A DNA stretch of 64,000 nucleotides from Dentipellis sp. KUC8613. Its lineage: Eukaryota; Basidiomycota; Agaricomycetes; Russulales; Hericiaceae. Both the position numbers and the translations under genes were made by a program. The DNA is taken from contig NSJX01000055.1 of the NCBI GenBank assembly GCA_002286715.1, positions 90,300-154,299 on the forward strand, read 5' to 3'. Positions 35,598 to 45,845 of this stretch are shown here, in pieces. The notes below the pieces were generated by a model. It was not told where the DNA came from and searched no databases. It worked only from the letters and a program-made list of their open reading frames with translations. Each line of letters opens with the position of its first letter. The first letter of the stretch is position 1.

Positions 35598-35983
35598 TGG
35601 GATAGAATATCGTAGAGGTCAGCACTACTCACCGTTGGAAGCCATGCTTCGCAGTTCAACAACGAATTCGGAGCAAGGACGGTGGGAGTGTTTGGTCAGT
35701 GAACAATAAACGGGTGGCTAGTGTTCGCGGAGAATTCCGGTAGTCAGACCCCTGGCACCGCCGGCCATGCTCCAGGTAGAAGAACGACATGAAGACAAGG
35801 GGATTGAAGATCTAGACGACGCGACTCGCAACTGGGGTTCACGCCACAATGAAGTGCGGATATTTCCTGCTGAGTCTGCAAGTGACTTTGTCCAGGTAAA
35901 CACAATTGCATCAGCCACATACCGACAATAATAGAGTAATAGATGGAATAACCAATCCAAACCACAACACCCAACTAGGCCCT
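35598..35983. other. intergenic region
   Basis: No gene supported. The convergent/divergent spacer lies between the kinase pseudogene and the 3' end of the TFIIIA-like gene. Confidence 0.4.
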
Positions 35984-37716
35984 CTAGCCCCTCACACCCT
36001 TCGCCCACTTGTCCACCTCTTCTTTAGCCAGCACGACACGATGCACAGCCTGCAGATGCCTCCTAAGATCATACGCCCGATTGAACACATACTCGCAAGG
36101 CTTGCGGCCCCCACGCATAGTGACCACCATCTCCTCGTCTTCGTCCTCGCCGACCGCCAGCTGCCCGAGCGCATGCTCGAGTCCGTGCATGGCGGGATAC
36201 GGGCACTGTAGCAGGCGAGAAGACGCTGCGCGAACTTCGTACCCCTTCCCAGTGATCGCGTCGATGTTCGCGCCCGTCTCCGCACCCGCAGAGATTTTCT
36301 TAGACCTTCTGGGAGGCACCACCTCGCCATCGACGCCGCTCGCATCCGCATCACCGCCCCCGTCTTCATCACCGCTGGATGACCCACTGAGCTTGCGGTG
36401 CAGACGAGAAAGATGCCGCTGCAGCAGATGCTTATATCCGAACGCCCGCTTGCACTCCTCGTGGGGGCACACGAAGTCCCGCCGGCCGAGATGCGTGATG
36501 TTGTGATGGGTCATGAGGGCCATTTTCTGCACGACCAGATTAGAAGACCGAGACGAAACTCATGGAGGGGGGTGACGTACAGATTTGAAATCCTTCTCGC
36601 ACCCATCCTCCTCGCACTTCCAGTCTCTGCCCAGCTCTCCTCCGCGCCTGCGTTTCTGCGGTGGATCATCCTCATCCGAGCTCGCCTCGTCGACGTGCAT
36701 CGCATCCTCCGCGTCTCGGAGATCGTGTATTTTCATGTGTGCGCGAAGTCCCTTTTGGGTTGTGAACACTTTGCCGTTGCATGATGGATGTGAACAGGTC
36801 GGCGGGTGGGCGGTCCGGACGTGGTGCTGGAGTGCCGTCCAGGTAGGGTAGAAGGTTTGCGCGGAGCTCGTCGATGGTGCAGAGAGGCATGAATCATGCG
36901 AACAGGTATATCGGGTTTCTGGGCGATGCGAGGTCAGTATTGGGAGCGGAGAAAGGCTCATGACAGACTTACCGTTGTGGACTTTGGCATGTGTTCGTAA
37001 TTTTTGATTCGTAGAGAACGATTTCGTACACCCTTCATGCTCGCATTGGTATGGCTTAGTACCTGGAGGCGCGTGTTCTGTGGCCGCGTGTGCTCGTAGC
37101 TGATGGTGCTTGAGAAAGGCGGCAGGACACGAAGTACACTTCACGGGGGGTCAGTTATGGTCGCATGCTAACCCAAAGCCAGTCATGCTCACCTTAAATG
37201 GTTTCTCCCCTTTGTGTATGACATCCTCATGTGCTTTCAGATGCTGCGCCGTCCAGAAGCGTTTGTCACAATCAGGCTCGTCGCACGCGAAGGGTCGCTC
37301 AGACTGAGGAAGATGGGACCGGGCATGGGCTTGAAGATGAGTTTCGCGAAGATAGGACTTTGAGCACGTCGTGCAGACATACGGGCGCTATCACGCATCT
37401 CATTAGACCTTCAAGGTAGACCTCAGACTTGGTGAATACGCACCTCGCCCGTATGCGACCGCTCATGCTCTTCTAGACGAGACGGCTTGCTGTACGCCTT
37501 CTTGCAGCCATCAAAGGTGCAATGATAGCGCTTCTTCGTGTTCTCGACGATCTTGCCATTCACGATGATAGGCACTTTGGAGGAACCCGCACGTTTCTGC
37601 GCGGGGTAGTCATAGTCTGTTTCTGAGGCGTCTGAGGTTGCCGAAAGGTGAAGAACAAGGTCATCGCGCGCTTTACGCTTCCCGAGGATAGTTTCAGTGG
37701 GCTCGTACTGGGCCAT
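35984..37716 (-). CDS. TFIIIA-like C2H2 zinc-finger protein
   Basis: It probably binds the 5S rRNA gene internal promoter (and 5S rRNA) to recruit TFIIIC and Pol III. The start ATG is 37716-37714 (MAQYEPTETILGKRKARDD). Nine C2H2 fingers are readable in order: YHCTFDGCKKAYSKPSRLEE, YVCTTCSKSY, FACDEPDCDKRF, CTSCPAAFLKHHQL, YQCEHEGCTKSF, YTCSHDSC (long insert), PTCSHPSCNGKVF, WKCEEDGCEKDF and FVCPHEECKRAF. A degenerate tenth (LQCPYPAM..CEYVFNRAYDLRRHL) sits at the C-terminus after an acidic/Ser linker. Tandem fingers with TGERP-like linkers and the long spacer before the last finger fit fungal TFIIIA (S. pombe Sfc2). At least five exons and about 510 residues. Orthology is inferred, not proved. 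Confidence 0.82.
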
Positions 37717-37993
37717 GGGATAGAGAGTGATAGTGGACGTCGTAGCTCAAATAACGGCGAACTCGAGTGAAGCCTGCACTCGAAAGGTGGCTGTGCTATT
37801 TGATCGAAAGAAAAATAACGCTTACGTGACTAGCATAGCGTAATGATACTAGACTTGTCGAGCAAACAGTTTCGTTCGATAAGGCGTTAGAATACAGAGA
37901 AATAGATTTGAGAGAGAAAAAAAGACATCGAGAAATCGTAGGCGAGATCATCAAGCTCTTTCAATGCTATATTGAGTGCACGCCATCACCGTA

Positions 37994-38777
37994 TCATAAG
38001 AACATGCCAGATAACAACTTTGTCTCATCGACTTCTTCACGGACCCCTTCCCTTTTCACCAGCATGCGCGAATCGTCCGGCAAATCATCAGCCATCTCGA
38101 TGAGCAGAGCCACGAACCAGATGGACGTCCTCAGCAGGATCAAGATGGCCGCACATAGGCTTGCAATGGATCCGACCGCCCTTCGCAGACTCACTTCTCC
38201 ATCGACCATAGCCCAGCGTCGCCAAGTGTCTTGAGCCAAGAGAAGCGCTGTGCTTATGATGCTGTCCGTCTCCACCTTGATGTGAACGTCGCGCATTTCT
38301 GCTAGAACTGGCGGAATGGATGGCGGCGCTGTGACATGAGTGCGTAGGGAGAGAAGGACGGCGATCATGACGACGACAAAAAGGACCGGGGGTGCGATGG
38401 CCAGAAATACGCCCCGTTGAGTAAGGTTGGGGGAGGGACCGAACAGGTGCTGCAGAGCGGTGAGCTGAGTCGAGTGTTGCACATTGACACGTGAAGGCCT
38501 GCCAGCAGGTTTGGCACCCGATTTCGAGGAGCGGCGGCGGCGAGGGAAAGATGTAGGGGCTGCAGCCGTCGAGGCGGAAGTGGGGGGTTGTGAGCGAACT
38601 ACGGTCGAAAGAAATTCGTCGTGCTCATCTGTCGGCGTGTGCTGTGGGGTGTAAAGCATGATTACAGACACGATAGAGATGGCTAGGACGATTTCTAGGA
38701 GTCAGACGCGCGAGACGTTTCGGCCTTTCAGGCTAAATGAAAATTTCTTCAGGCGACGACTGACCGAACGTCAACAT
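37994..38777 (-). CDS. orphan membrane protein with three hydrophobic segments
   Basis: No family recognised. A four-codon first exon (ATG at 38777-38775, MLTF) splices across a GTCAGT..CTAG intron to EIVLAISIVSVIMLYTPQHT, which explains why the long frame seems to start inside a hydrophobic stretch. About 230 residues: TM1 near the N-terminus, a basic Ser/Pro-rich loop (PRRRRSSKSGAKPAGRPSR), TM2 (GVFLAIAPPVLFVVVMIAVL), and TM3 (SIASLCAAILILLRTSIWFVALL). The tail is charged. A decayed copy sits at about 42.84-43.20 kb, again beside a GC-rich repeat, so this gene is part of a duplicated unit. Confidence 0.6.
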
Positions 38778-39069
38778 CTATCGCTCTATGTTCACCGGCT
38801 GTAGAAACTAACAAACATCTTGTGCACATATGTTGAGCGATTCTCTTGTTACGTAGTCAAGGAGAGAAGGAAATCATTGAATCAACTCGGGTCATCTCAC
38901 TTGAACACTCGAGCTAGGTGTGTCGAGCGCGTAATCAGTCATACCGCGAGCGGAAGTTACGAAAACCTTACTATTACCCACCTGTGGCAGAATCGTCGCG
39001 TTCACGGCTTGGAAGGCGACCGACGACGTTTGTGGTCGATGGTTGAGGACAAGTGATGTGGTGATTGCG

Positions 39070-39260
39070 TGCGATGCGCGCGCCAAAGCCCGAGAGCCGA
39101 ACGGCATCGGCGCCGGAAGCCCGGAAAGGCGGTGGCAGAGGTCCACGCGGCCACCTCGTCAGCCAAATTCTGTCTTCAACCGCATGCTTGAATTCCGCTT
39201 CACAATGTTGCTCGACCGTCACGTCGCTCTGCGTATTTCTTGAACAAGTATTGTGTAACC
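39070..39260 (+). repeat. GC-rich dispersed repeat, copy B
   Basis: GCGCGCCAAAGCCCGAG, CGGCGCCGGAAGCCCGGAAA, GGCGGTGGCAGAGGTCC and CTCGTCAGCCAAATTCTG are shared, with small changes, with copy C at 43.37 kb. It lies about 200 bp upstream of kinase 1. Confidence 0.75.
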
Positions 39261-39348
39261 ATTTTTGAGCGGCTACGGGCTGACGACCAGTCCGAACTGC
39301 CTCGAGGTTTGCCATGGACTTCTATTGTCTGCGCAATCAGTGAGCTCT

Positions 39349-39362
39349 ATTGTCTTTGTTCC
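39349..39362 (+). promoter_or_regulatory. shared promoter motif of kinase 1
   Basis: ATTGTCTTTGTTCC, identical to motifs upstream of kinases 2 and 3; 82 bp before the ATG. Confidence 0.5.
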
Positions 39363-39443
39363 ATATCCGTGCTTTAATTATAGATCATCTCCGCAAACGA
39401 TGGTGAGATCTCCTGACTAGAACACTCATCTTCGCTGTCAACA

Positions 39444-40823
39444 ATGACCCCAACAGGCGATATGGAAAGTATGGAAGCTAGACGCGAGCGTGTCTTTGGG
39501 CCTCTTACAGAGGAACAGCGTCGTTTCGCTGAGGACCCTGGGATAGTTGGGTATAGCGAGATATGGTGGCGGGACCACTATGAGTTTTTCTCGCAGCGGG
39601 GATACACGCTGCGCTCTCGATTTCATCCTCAGTGGACGCCTCCGTGGAGAGGGACGGGACGACCTTATGACAAGTATGAAGAAGGGCAGCGAACTCTGGT
39701 ACGTCGACTTTGTCTCCGGAGGGCTGAAAATTCAACAAACCCATTGTACACACAGAGGGCGCCCATCCTGGATGCGACACGGAATGCAGATGGCGCTTTC
39801 GTTACACTCAAGAAGCTCAATATGTCGCAAGGCCGATCTACCATGCAGGAAGTCGAGATCAACCAATACCTATCCTCGGAACCCCTGGCATCGGATTCCC
39901 GCAATCGCTGTGCACATGCTCTCGACATATTTCCGTCACCAGACAATCCGCAAATCTACGTGATGGTTATGCAGACCCTGAGACCATTCGATAACCCTGC
40001 TTTCACAACCTTTGGTGAGGTAGTCGCTTTCTTTACTCAAGCGTTCGAGGTGCAGTCGCCGTCACATCTATATTGCGCGAGGTACTTACAAAGAGAATAC
40101 AGGGACTACAATTCTTGCATGAACATAAGATTGCTCACCGGTGCGACTCCTTCCGTTCGAACTATACCTGTCTAACAACCTTTTAGCGACTGCTGTGGCC
40201 ATAATATCATGATGGACGCCACGCCGATGTATCCCGAGCCCTGGCACCCTGTGAAACTCAGCATGCGACGAGATTGGAAAGGCAAGGCGAAACATTATAC
40301 GCGAACGGAACGCCCTGTGAAGTACTACTACATCGACTTCGGCCTCTCTCAACACTGGAAAGAGGGAACGACCTCGACTTGGCCCCCTTTGACACTTCCA
40401 GTTCACGGTGTAGACAAAACTGCGCCCGAGCACCGAAAAGACAAATACGACACGCCTTGCAATCCCTTCGCTACTGACATATATTATCTCGGCAACCTTG
40501 TTCGCCGGTTCTTCATGCAGGTGCGTTACCCTTTCTCTCGATAGCGGCTTGTGACTCATTTGTCGTAGAAATACTACGGCTTCGGATTTATGAAGGAACT
40601 GGTTGCAGATATGGTCCAGGACGACCCATCGAAACGGCCAGGAATCAACGAAGTTGTCACTCGGTTTGCGAAAATCAGAGAGTCGCTTCATTCTTGGAAG
40701 CTTCGCTCTCGTACAATCCCAAGGAAAGAGTGGAAGATTGTCACTCTATGGCGATACCCGCCGCACATCGCCCGAACCATCCGGTTCGTTGTTACGCGCA
40801 CACCTGCTATTCCGGATGCGTGA
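39444..40823 (+). CDS. HRD-CC protein kinase-like protein, paralogue 1
   Basis: A member of a basidiomycete-expanded kinase-like family. Five exons: 39444-39698, about 39756-40049, a short exon coding GLQFLHEHKIAHR, a large one, and the last from about 40569. Marks: N-terminal RRERVFGPLTEEQRRFAEDP, WWRDHYEFF, PPWRGTGRPY; N-lobe FVTLKKL (ATP lysine); catalytic loop HRDCCGHNIMMD (Asp and Asn present); YYYIDFGLS (DFG intact); CNPFATDIYYLGNL in the C-lobe; C-terminal ELVADMVQDDPSKRPGINEV and LWRYPPHIARTIRFVV. All catalytic residues are present, so activity is possible. Substrate unknown. No signal peptide. Same intron positions as the two other copies. Confidence 0.85.
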
Positions 40824-41229
40824 GGCTCTCTCGTGTATCGCCTGTATTGTTTGGCTCCTTATTCCACGCTGCTACCCATTTCAATCGAGCTGTTGTCAAG
40901 CTATAGCTAATCTATGTAGTTTCCTGTCGTCATACTTTATAATTGCGATCAGTGCCACGAAACTGGCATGGTGAGGAGTGAAAACGTCGGGTTAGAGCTT
41001 GGGCGCAAAGAATTTGACGAGTAGGAACAAATGTCAGTGTATTTATATGTTTAGAAACACGAGGAGAGATCTTTTTTGGGAACATAGCACGACAATACGC
41101 ACTCCTTGTTGGCAAGCAACTGAAGATGAAGAGACGAAGTCCAAGTCGACGCGAGCCCACAAATGTGGCTAAGGGTGTCCGAGGTCCTTCGGAGAGTTCC
41201 GCGGAGTTGCTCGCCAGAGTTCCCAGGTT
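40824..41229. other. spacer between kinases 1 and 2
   Basis: No gene supported. Its end is the conserved upstream block of kinase 2. Confidence 0.45.
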
Positions 41230-41243
41230 ATTGTCTTTGTTCC
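41230..41243 (+). promoter_or_regulatory. shared promoter motif of kinase 2
   Basis: ATTGTCTTTGTTCC, 36 bp before the ATG, preceded by a block (GTCCGAGGTCC, CCGCGGAGTTGC) also found upstream of kinase 3. Confidence 0.5.
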
Positions 41244-41279
41244 CAACCGGTTGCTCCTGCAGCTCTGGCGACTGCAAAC

Positions 41280-42731
41280 ATGCCCTCGTCGCTTGACGGT
41301 GAGTCCTCATTACCATGTATCTCTCGCTCATTTTTGCTCGATGATGTTTTGATAGAACGAACGGAGCGACTGGAAGCTCTTCGAGAACGCGCATTCGGCC
41401 CCCGGACAGAGGAAGACCGCCTCTACGCCAAAGATCCCAGCACGCTTCGACCGAACGAGAAATGGTGGCGGGACCACTATGGTGTTCTCATTGAACGCGG
41501 ATACACGCTACGTCCTCGATTTGATCCGAATTGGACTCCGCCGTGGCCAGGGACCGGTCGTTACTACATGGAGTTTGAAGAAGGGCAGCAATTCAAAGCA
41601 CGTCGCTTCACTCGTAGAAAGTGGGTCTCGATGCTCATATTTGCATGTGTTCAGAGAGCACAGATTTTAGATGCAACGCGGAATGCGGATGGCGCGTGGG
41701 TGACGTTGAAGAGACTCGACATGGACGAAGGTCGATCTGACATGGAAGAAGTCGGAATCAACCGCTATCTATCCTCAGAGCCTTTGACTTCGGATCCGCG
41801 CAATCACTGCGCGCAAGCTCTCGAGATATTTACAATACCCGATGCTCCGAATCAAGATGTCTATATCATGGTGATGCCGACCTTAAGGCCCTTCGACGAC
41901 CCCACCTTCGACACTTTTGGCGAAGCAATTGCTTTCTTTACTCAATTATTCGAGGTACGCATTTCCGGTACCTCTACTGCTCGCTATCTCTAATTTCCCA
42001 TAAATAGGGCTTACAATTTCTGCATGAGCGTAAGATTGCCCATCGGTACGATTTGTGCCAGTCTCTCAGATGTTATCTGACATAATTGTAGAGATTGTTG
42101 CCGCCCCAATATCATGATGGATGCCTCACAGATGTACCCCGATCTGTGGCATTTCGTGAAAACCAACATGCGAAAAGACTGGAAGGGCAAAGCTAAGCAT
42201 TATACCCGAACAGAGCGCCCGGTGAAGTATTACTACCTCGACTTTGGCCTGTCTCAGCGCTACCAAGCGGAGTCCACGTCGACCTGGCTGCCTTTGGCCC
42301 TACCAGTACATGGCGCAGACAAGACTGCGCCCGAGAACAGTGACGATAAGTACGAGACACCTTGCAATCCATTCGCAACCGACATCTACTACCTCGGCAA
42401 CCTGATTCGTCAGTCTTTCATGCAGGTATGTTGTGCTTGACTTGCGAAGACCTTTCCTCACTGAATGCACCTGCAGAGATACTACGGGTTTGGTTTCATG
42501 AAGAAGCTCGTGGCGGATATGGTCCAGGATGAGCCCTCTCGGCGACCAAGCATCAACGAGGTCGTCGCCCGTTTCGCGAAAATCAGAGAATCCCTTCACT
42601 TCTGGAAGCTTCGCTCACGCACGACACGCAAGAAGGAATGGAAGGTTGTCACCTTATGGCGATACCCGCCGCACATAATCCGAACCATTCGATTCATCGT
42701 CATGCGAAAGCCTGCGATTCCTGATCCGTAA
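41280..42731 (+). CDS. HRD-CC protein kinase-like protein, paralogue 2
   Basis: A short first exon (MPSSLD) splices to ERTERLEALRERAFGPRTEE, then the shared architecture: WWRDHYGVL, PPWPGTGRYY, ILDATRNADGAWVTLKRLD, YLSSEPLTSDPRNHC, MPTLRPFDDP, a short exon with GLQFLHERKIAHR, DCCRPNIMMD, YYYLDFGLS, CNPFATDIYYLGNL, KLVADMVQDEPSRRPSINEV and LWRYPPHIIRTIRF. Catalytic Lys, Asp, Asn and DFG are all present. It has one more small 5' exon than paralogue 1. The downstream flank (42.84-43.53 kb) carries a decayed orphan membrane gene and GC-rich repeat copy C, the mirror of the flank upstream of paralogue 1. Confidence 0.85.
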
Positions 42732-42839
42732 CGACATTTCCTTGTATTTTCATAAATGCCCATCCATCGCTACTTGAGATCACTCTCTATCTATGCTATC
42801 CCAATGCTTGTCAATCTTGGATTATATTACACGGAGGCC

Positions 42840-43200
42840 TGTGACGTGGGTGCGTGGAGCAACGGGCGATGACGACAATTAGGGCACAGATGCGGCAGCG
42901 AGAAATATGCCCTGTTGAATGCTGTGTCGAGTGTGCGCGGTGGAACACGAAAGGTGGCTAGCAGGTTTTGTATCCGTTGTAAAGGAGCGGTGGCGACCAG
43001 CAGGAAAAGAGCGTGGGTGGACTGCAGGTGTCGAGATAGAAGTGGGGCACACCGTGGTCGAAGAGGTGCTCTGCATGCTCTCGGCGTGCTAAGGAGTATA
43101 CAGTATGGATCGCAAGCGTCGGCAAGATTTAGTGAAGACTGAGGCAATGTCCAGAAGTCAAACGCACTACATGTTCAATTCGGCTTTTCAGGCTGGATGC
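42840..43200 (-). pseudogene. decayed copy of the orphan membrane-protein gene
   Basis: On the minus strand QQGIFLAAASVP matches QRGVFLAIAPPV of the intact gene at 38.0-38.8 kb, and the nucleotide sequence stays alignable over about 350 bp, including the 5' end and the CGGCTTTTCAGGCTGGATG upstream stretch. Stops and frame changes break it in all frames. Confidence 0.65.
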
Positions 43201-43318
43201 AATTGAGATGAAACCCCCCGGACAAGTCATACCATGGCCACAAGCAAATTAGTTGCTCATGTTCAAGGCGAGAGAAGCAACTGATGAGGGCTGGGGTCAA
43301 TTATCGACGACAGGTCGT

Positions 43319-43352
43319 GCGTGTTGGTGTTGGTGGTGGTGGTGGTGGTGGT
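43319..43352 (+). repeat. GGT microsatellite
   Basis: GTT/GGT repeats (about seven consecutive GGT units) directly before GC-rich repeat copy C. Confidence 0.8.
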
Positions 43353-43359
43353 TGGGCTG

Positions 43360-43535
43360 TTGCGCGATGCGCGCCAAAGCCCGAGGGCCGGACGGCGCCG
43401 GCGCCGATGACCCGGAGCGGCGGTGGCAGAGGTCCGTATAGCCACGTCGTCAGCCAAGTTCTATCTTCAACCGCGTACTTCTGTTTTACCATGTCGTTTG
43501 GCTGTCATGTCGCTCAGCTTATTTCTTCGACAAGT
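43360..43535 (+). repeat. GC-rich dispersed repeat, copy C
   Basis: Aligns with copy B from GCGCGCCAAAGCCCGAG to the ATTTCTT-CAAGTA stretch, about 170 bp, with the palindromic core CGGCGCCGGCGCCG. Confidence 0.75.
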
Positions 43536-43539
43536 AAAT

Positions 43540-44340
43540 AATCCATTTTCTCTAATGTATATTCAGAAATGAGTCTCGCACTAACTCAACAGCCGCTCTG
43601 TCCTCCATCGGTCATCGACCATCGATAGAAGTCGGACAGTCCTTTCATTTCCGGGCGCGGTGCGGGGATGTCACCGACAAGGGTTGCTAAGATGATATCC
43701 ATTGTTCTTCTTCAGGTAATGGTGTTCTCCTGCAGCTGTTGCTATGGATCACTAATGGGGAAACGAGCCCCGCAGAATCTTGCAGTGGGAAAAGCTCCGG
43801 GACCTATTCTTGCCTCCCTGATCATGAGGTCAGGCTGAGCCGTCTTCCTCACAAACACTAATATTCTTTTCATTAAACTAGGGCGCTCGTCTGCAGACTG
43901 ACAAGCTCACGATGAAACCGGTCACCGGTAGGATGCATAGAACGTTCTCGCCAGCACTTGGCTATAAGTCCCGCTTCCTGCGCATGACTCAGAGAGGTGA
44001 GATGAAATTGTCCAGTTGCGCGTGTAGCCCTATGCTTCACTTTCGTGCCTGTAGAAGCAGACTCACGACACTTACCTGTTTGAATGTCTCCATGATACAT
44101 AGTTCCATCTCTATCTGTGGTTTTTGTTCTGCAAGAGGACACGTGGGTTCCTCTCACGCGGGGCGTCCTTGCAACGGGCGGTCTAACGGCATTGTACGTC
44201 ATGACTCAAAGATTGCCCCCATCGATCTGGGCTCTCTCGTTGTACCCCAACTCGGTCGCGACCTGCTCATGTATTGTTGCCCGTGCGAGCAGCGTCTCGA
44301 GTGCTGAGCAGTATGCAAGGTACGGATCGTGGTGGTAGCG
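43540..44340 (+). other. possible membrane-gene relic in gene-poor stretch
   Basis: From about 44100 one plus frame reads VVFVLQEDTWVPLTRGVLAT.., then ALSLYPNSVATCSCIVARAS and a stop at about 44336. It looks like the last segments of a membrane protein, but no start, family or full splice chain is seen. The rest of the stretch holds nothing I can support. Confidence 0.25.
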
Positions 44341-44625
44341 CTGTTCTGTGTTTCTCTGGTTCCTCGTGTCCTGTTCTGGATGGGGAACCAATTAATCATC
44401 CTCACGTGTCGCAATTTTGGGGCAAACGTATGCATGTTCTGCAACACTTGTTTAGACACATGTCATCGAGCTGTGACCTTTTCTCAGAGTCGCAGCTCTC
44501 TCTAGTCAATCCCGAGAACGATATTTAATTTGAATACAAAGGCTACTGGCAGGATGCATGGGTATCAATAGCAATTCGAGTCTGATACAAGACGGAGAGG
44601 AGTGCGAGTCCATCGCTAGGGGAAT

Positions 44626-45460
44626 TCATGTGAGAGATGACTTGTTCGGGCCCCTCCCTAGTCTCTGATGCGCCAGGCGATCTGATAATTTGAGTTCATC
44701 GTGTGCATCGCGAATAACTTGGGAAGCGTAACTCACTGCATTAGCCAAATCAGGAGCCTCACAAGAAGCCTCTGCTATCGTTTCTGTGTCTTCTGCGCTG
44801 GAGCGGAACGGATTGGGCTCCGAGCCTACACAGAATATCAGCCGATCCATATACATCACTGGAACACTATGTCAATCTGCCTCACCTTCTGAACCGGGCC
44901 TTCGTAGAGCGCTCACGACTTTCAACAACAGCCGGAGATGGATTTCATCGTCATCCTTGGCCCTGGTTTCACACACAGTGTCCTGTTCCGCGAACGCGTT
45001 CCCGATTCTGCTCAACCTGGAAAGTTTCTTCGATATGATTGCGGTCAGTAATGACAACCGCTACGGCGGAGGTAAGGAAAGAGCTACCTCAGCAGTTTCG
45101 TAAGCGAGCCTCGCAGTTCGCTTGTATTCGCGGGACTTGCCAAAGGTACTCAGAGAGAAGCTTTTGAATTCTCCGGATTCCTCCTTGATAAGAACAGCAC
45201 TGCGAGAATGTGAGCAAAAAGATCAACCGTACAAGAGATATAAAAACATACGCATCATACCATTCCATGATCTTCTGGCGTTCCTTATTGCTCAGTATTT
45301 TGCGGTACTGCTCTGTGATATATAGCGCGCGGTCCAGATAGAGATCCCCAGTCTTGATCTGATACGAGGGAAAAGGTTTCCTGAGTGCGTTGAAAATGAT
45401 ATCAATAACCTTCTCGTTGACGTGAGTGCTTGCACCGGTAATGATATCGGGAAGAGACAT
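44626..45460 (-). CDS. orphan protein paralogous to the gene at 48.7 kb
   Basis: The start is the ATG at about 45460 (MSLPDIITGASTHVNEKVID). Exon 1 ends inside MEWYDA and joins after an intron to AVLIKEESGEFKSFSLSTF, KSREYKRTARLAYETAE, then GTAGCTC. Exon 1 and exon 2 align with the plus-strand gene at 48742 in layout and in residues (LDRALYITEQ against MDRALDLLEE; an exon 2 ending in -E and followed by VE). The 3' part (VEQNRERVRGTGH.., and an acidic frame SEPNPFRSSAEDTETIAEAS down to 44626) could not be joined with certainty and may be degenerate. Soluble and probably helical; function unknown. Confidence 0.45.
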
Positions 45461-45803
45461 AATGTGGTCTTGCGTTAATAGGATACGAGAACGATGTGAA
45501 GAAGGGGCGGGACTGTGAGGTGGACCCAAAGATATTTAGTCCGGTGTCACTAGCGAGCTGACGAATTTATATGAATCGGAAGCGCTGAGCGGGGAGGTCG
45601 ATCCCATTTCGAGAACATTGCACGACAATAGATACCCGTTGTCAAGCGAAGGTTGCATTCGAGGAGACAGGAATAGCTAGGAGGAGTCTTAGATTCGATG
45701 GCTGGCCTCGTGGAGGAGTGCGAGGACCACACCGCTGGCGGTGTCAGAGGTCCCACTGATATCGGAGTTTGCCGCGGAGTTGCAGTCTTGGGGCACGGGC
45801 TCT

Positions 45804-45817
45804 ATTGTCTTTGTTCC
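45804..45817 (+). promoter_or_regulatory. shared promoter motif of kinase 3
   Basis: ATTGTCTTTGTTCC, 28 bp before the ATG, with an upstream block GTCAGAGGTCC and GCCGCGGAGTTGC shared with kinase 2. Confidence 0.5.
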
Positions 45818-45845
45818 GATTCTGTCGAGGCTTCAGTTACAAGCT

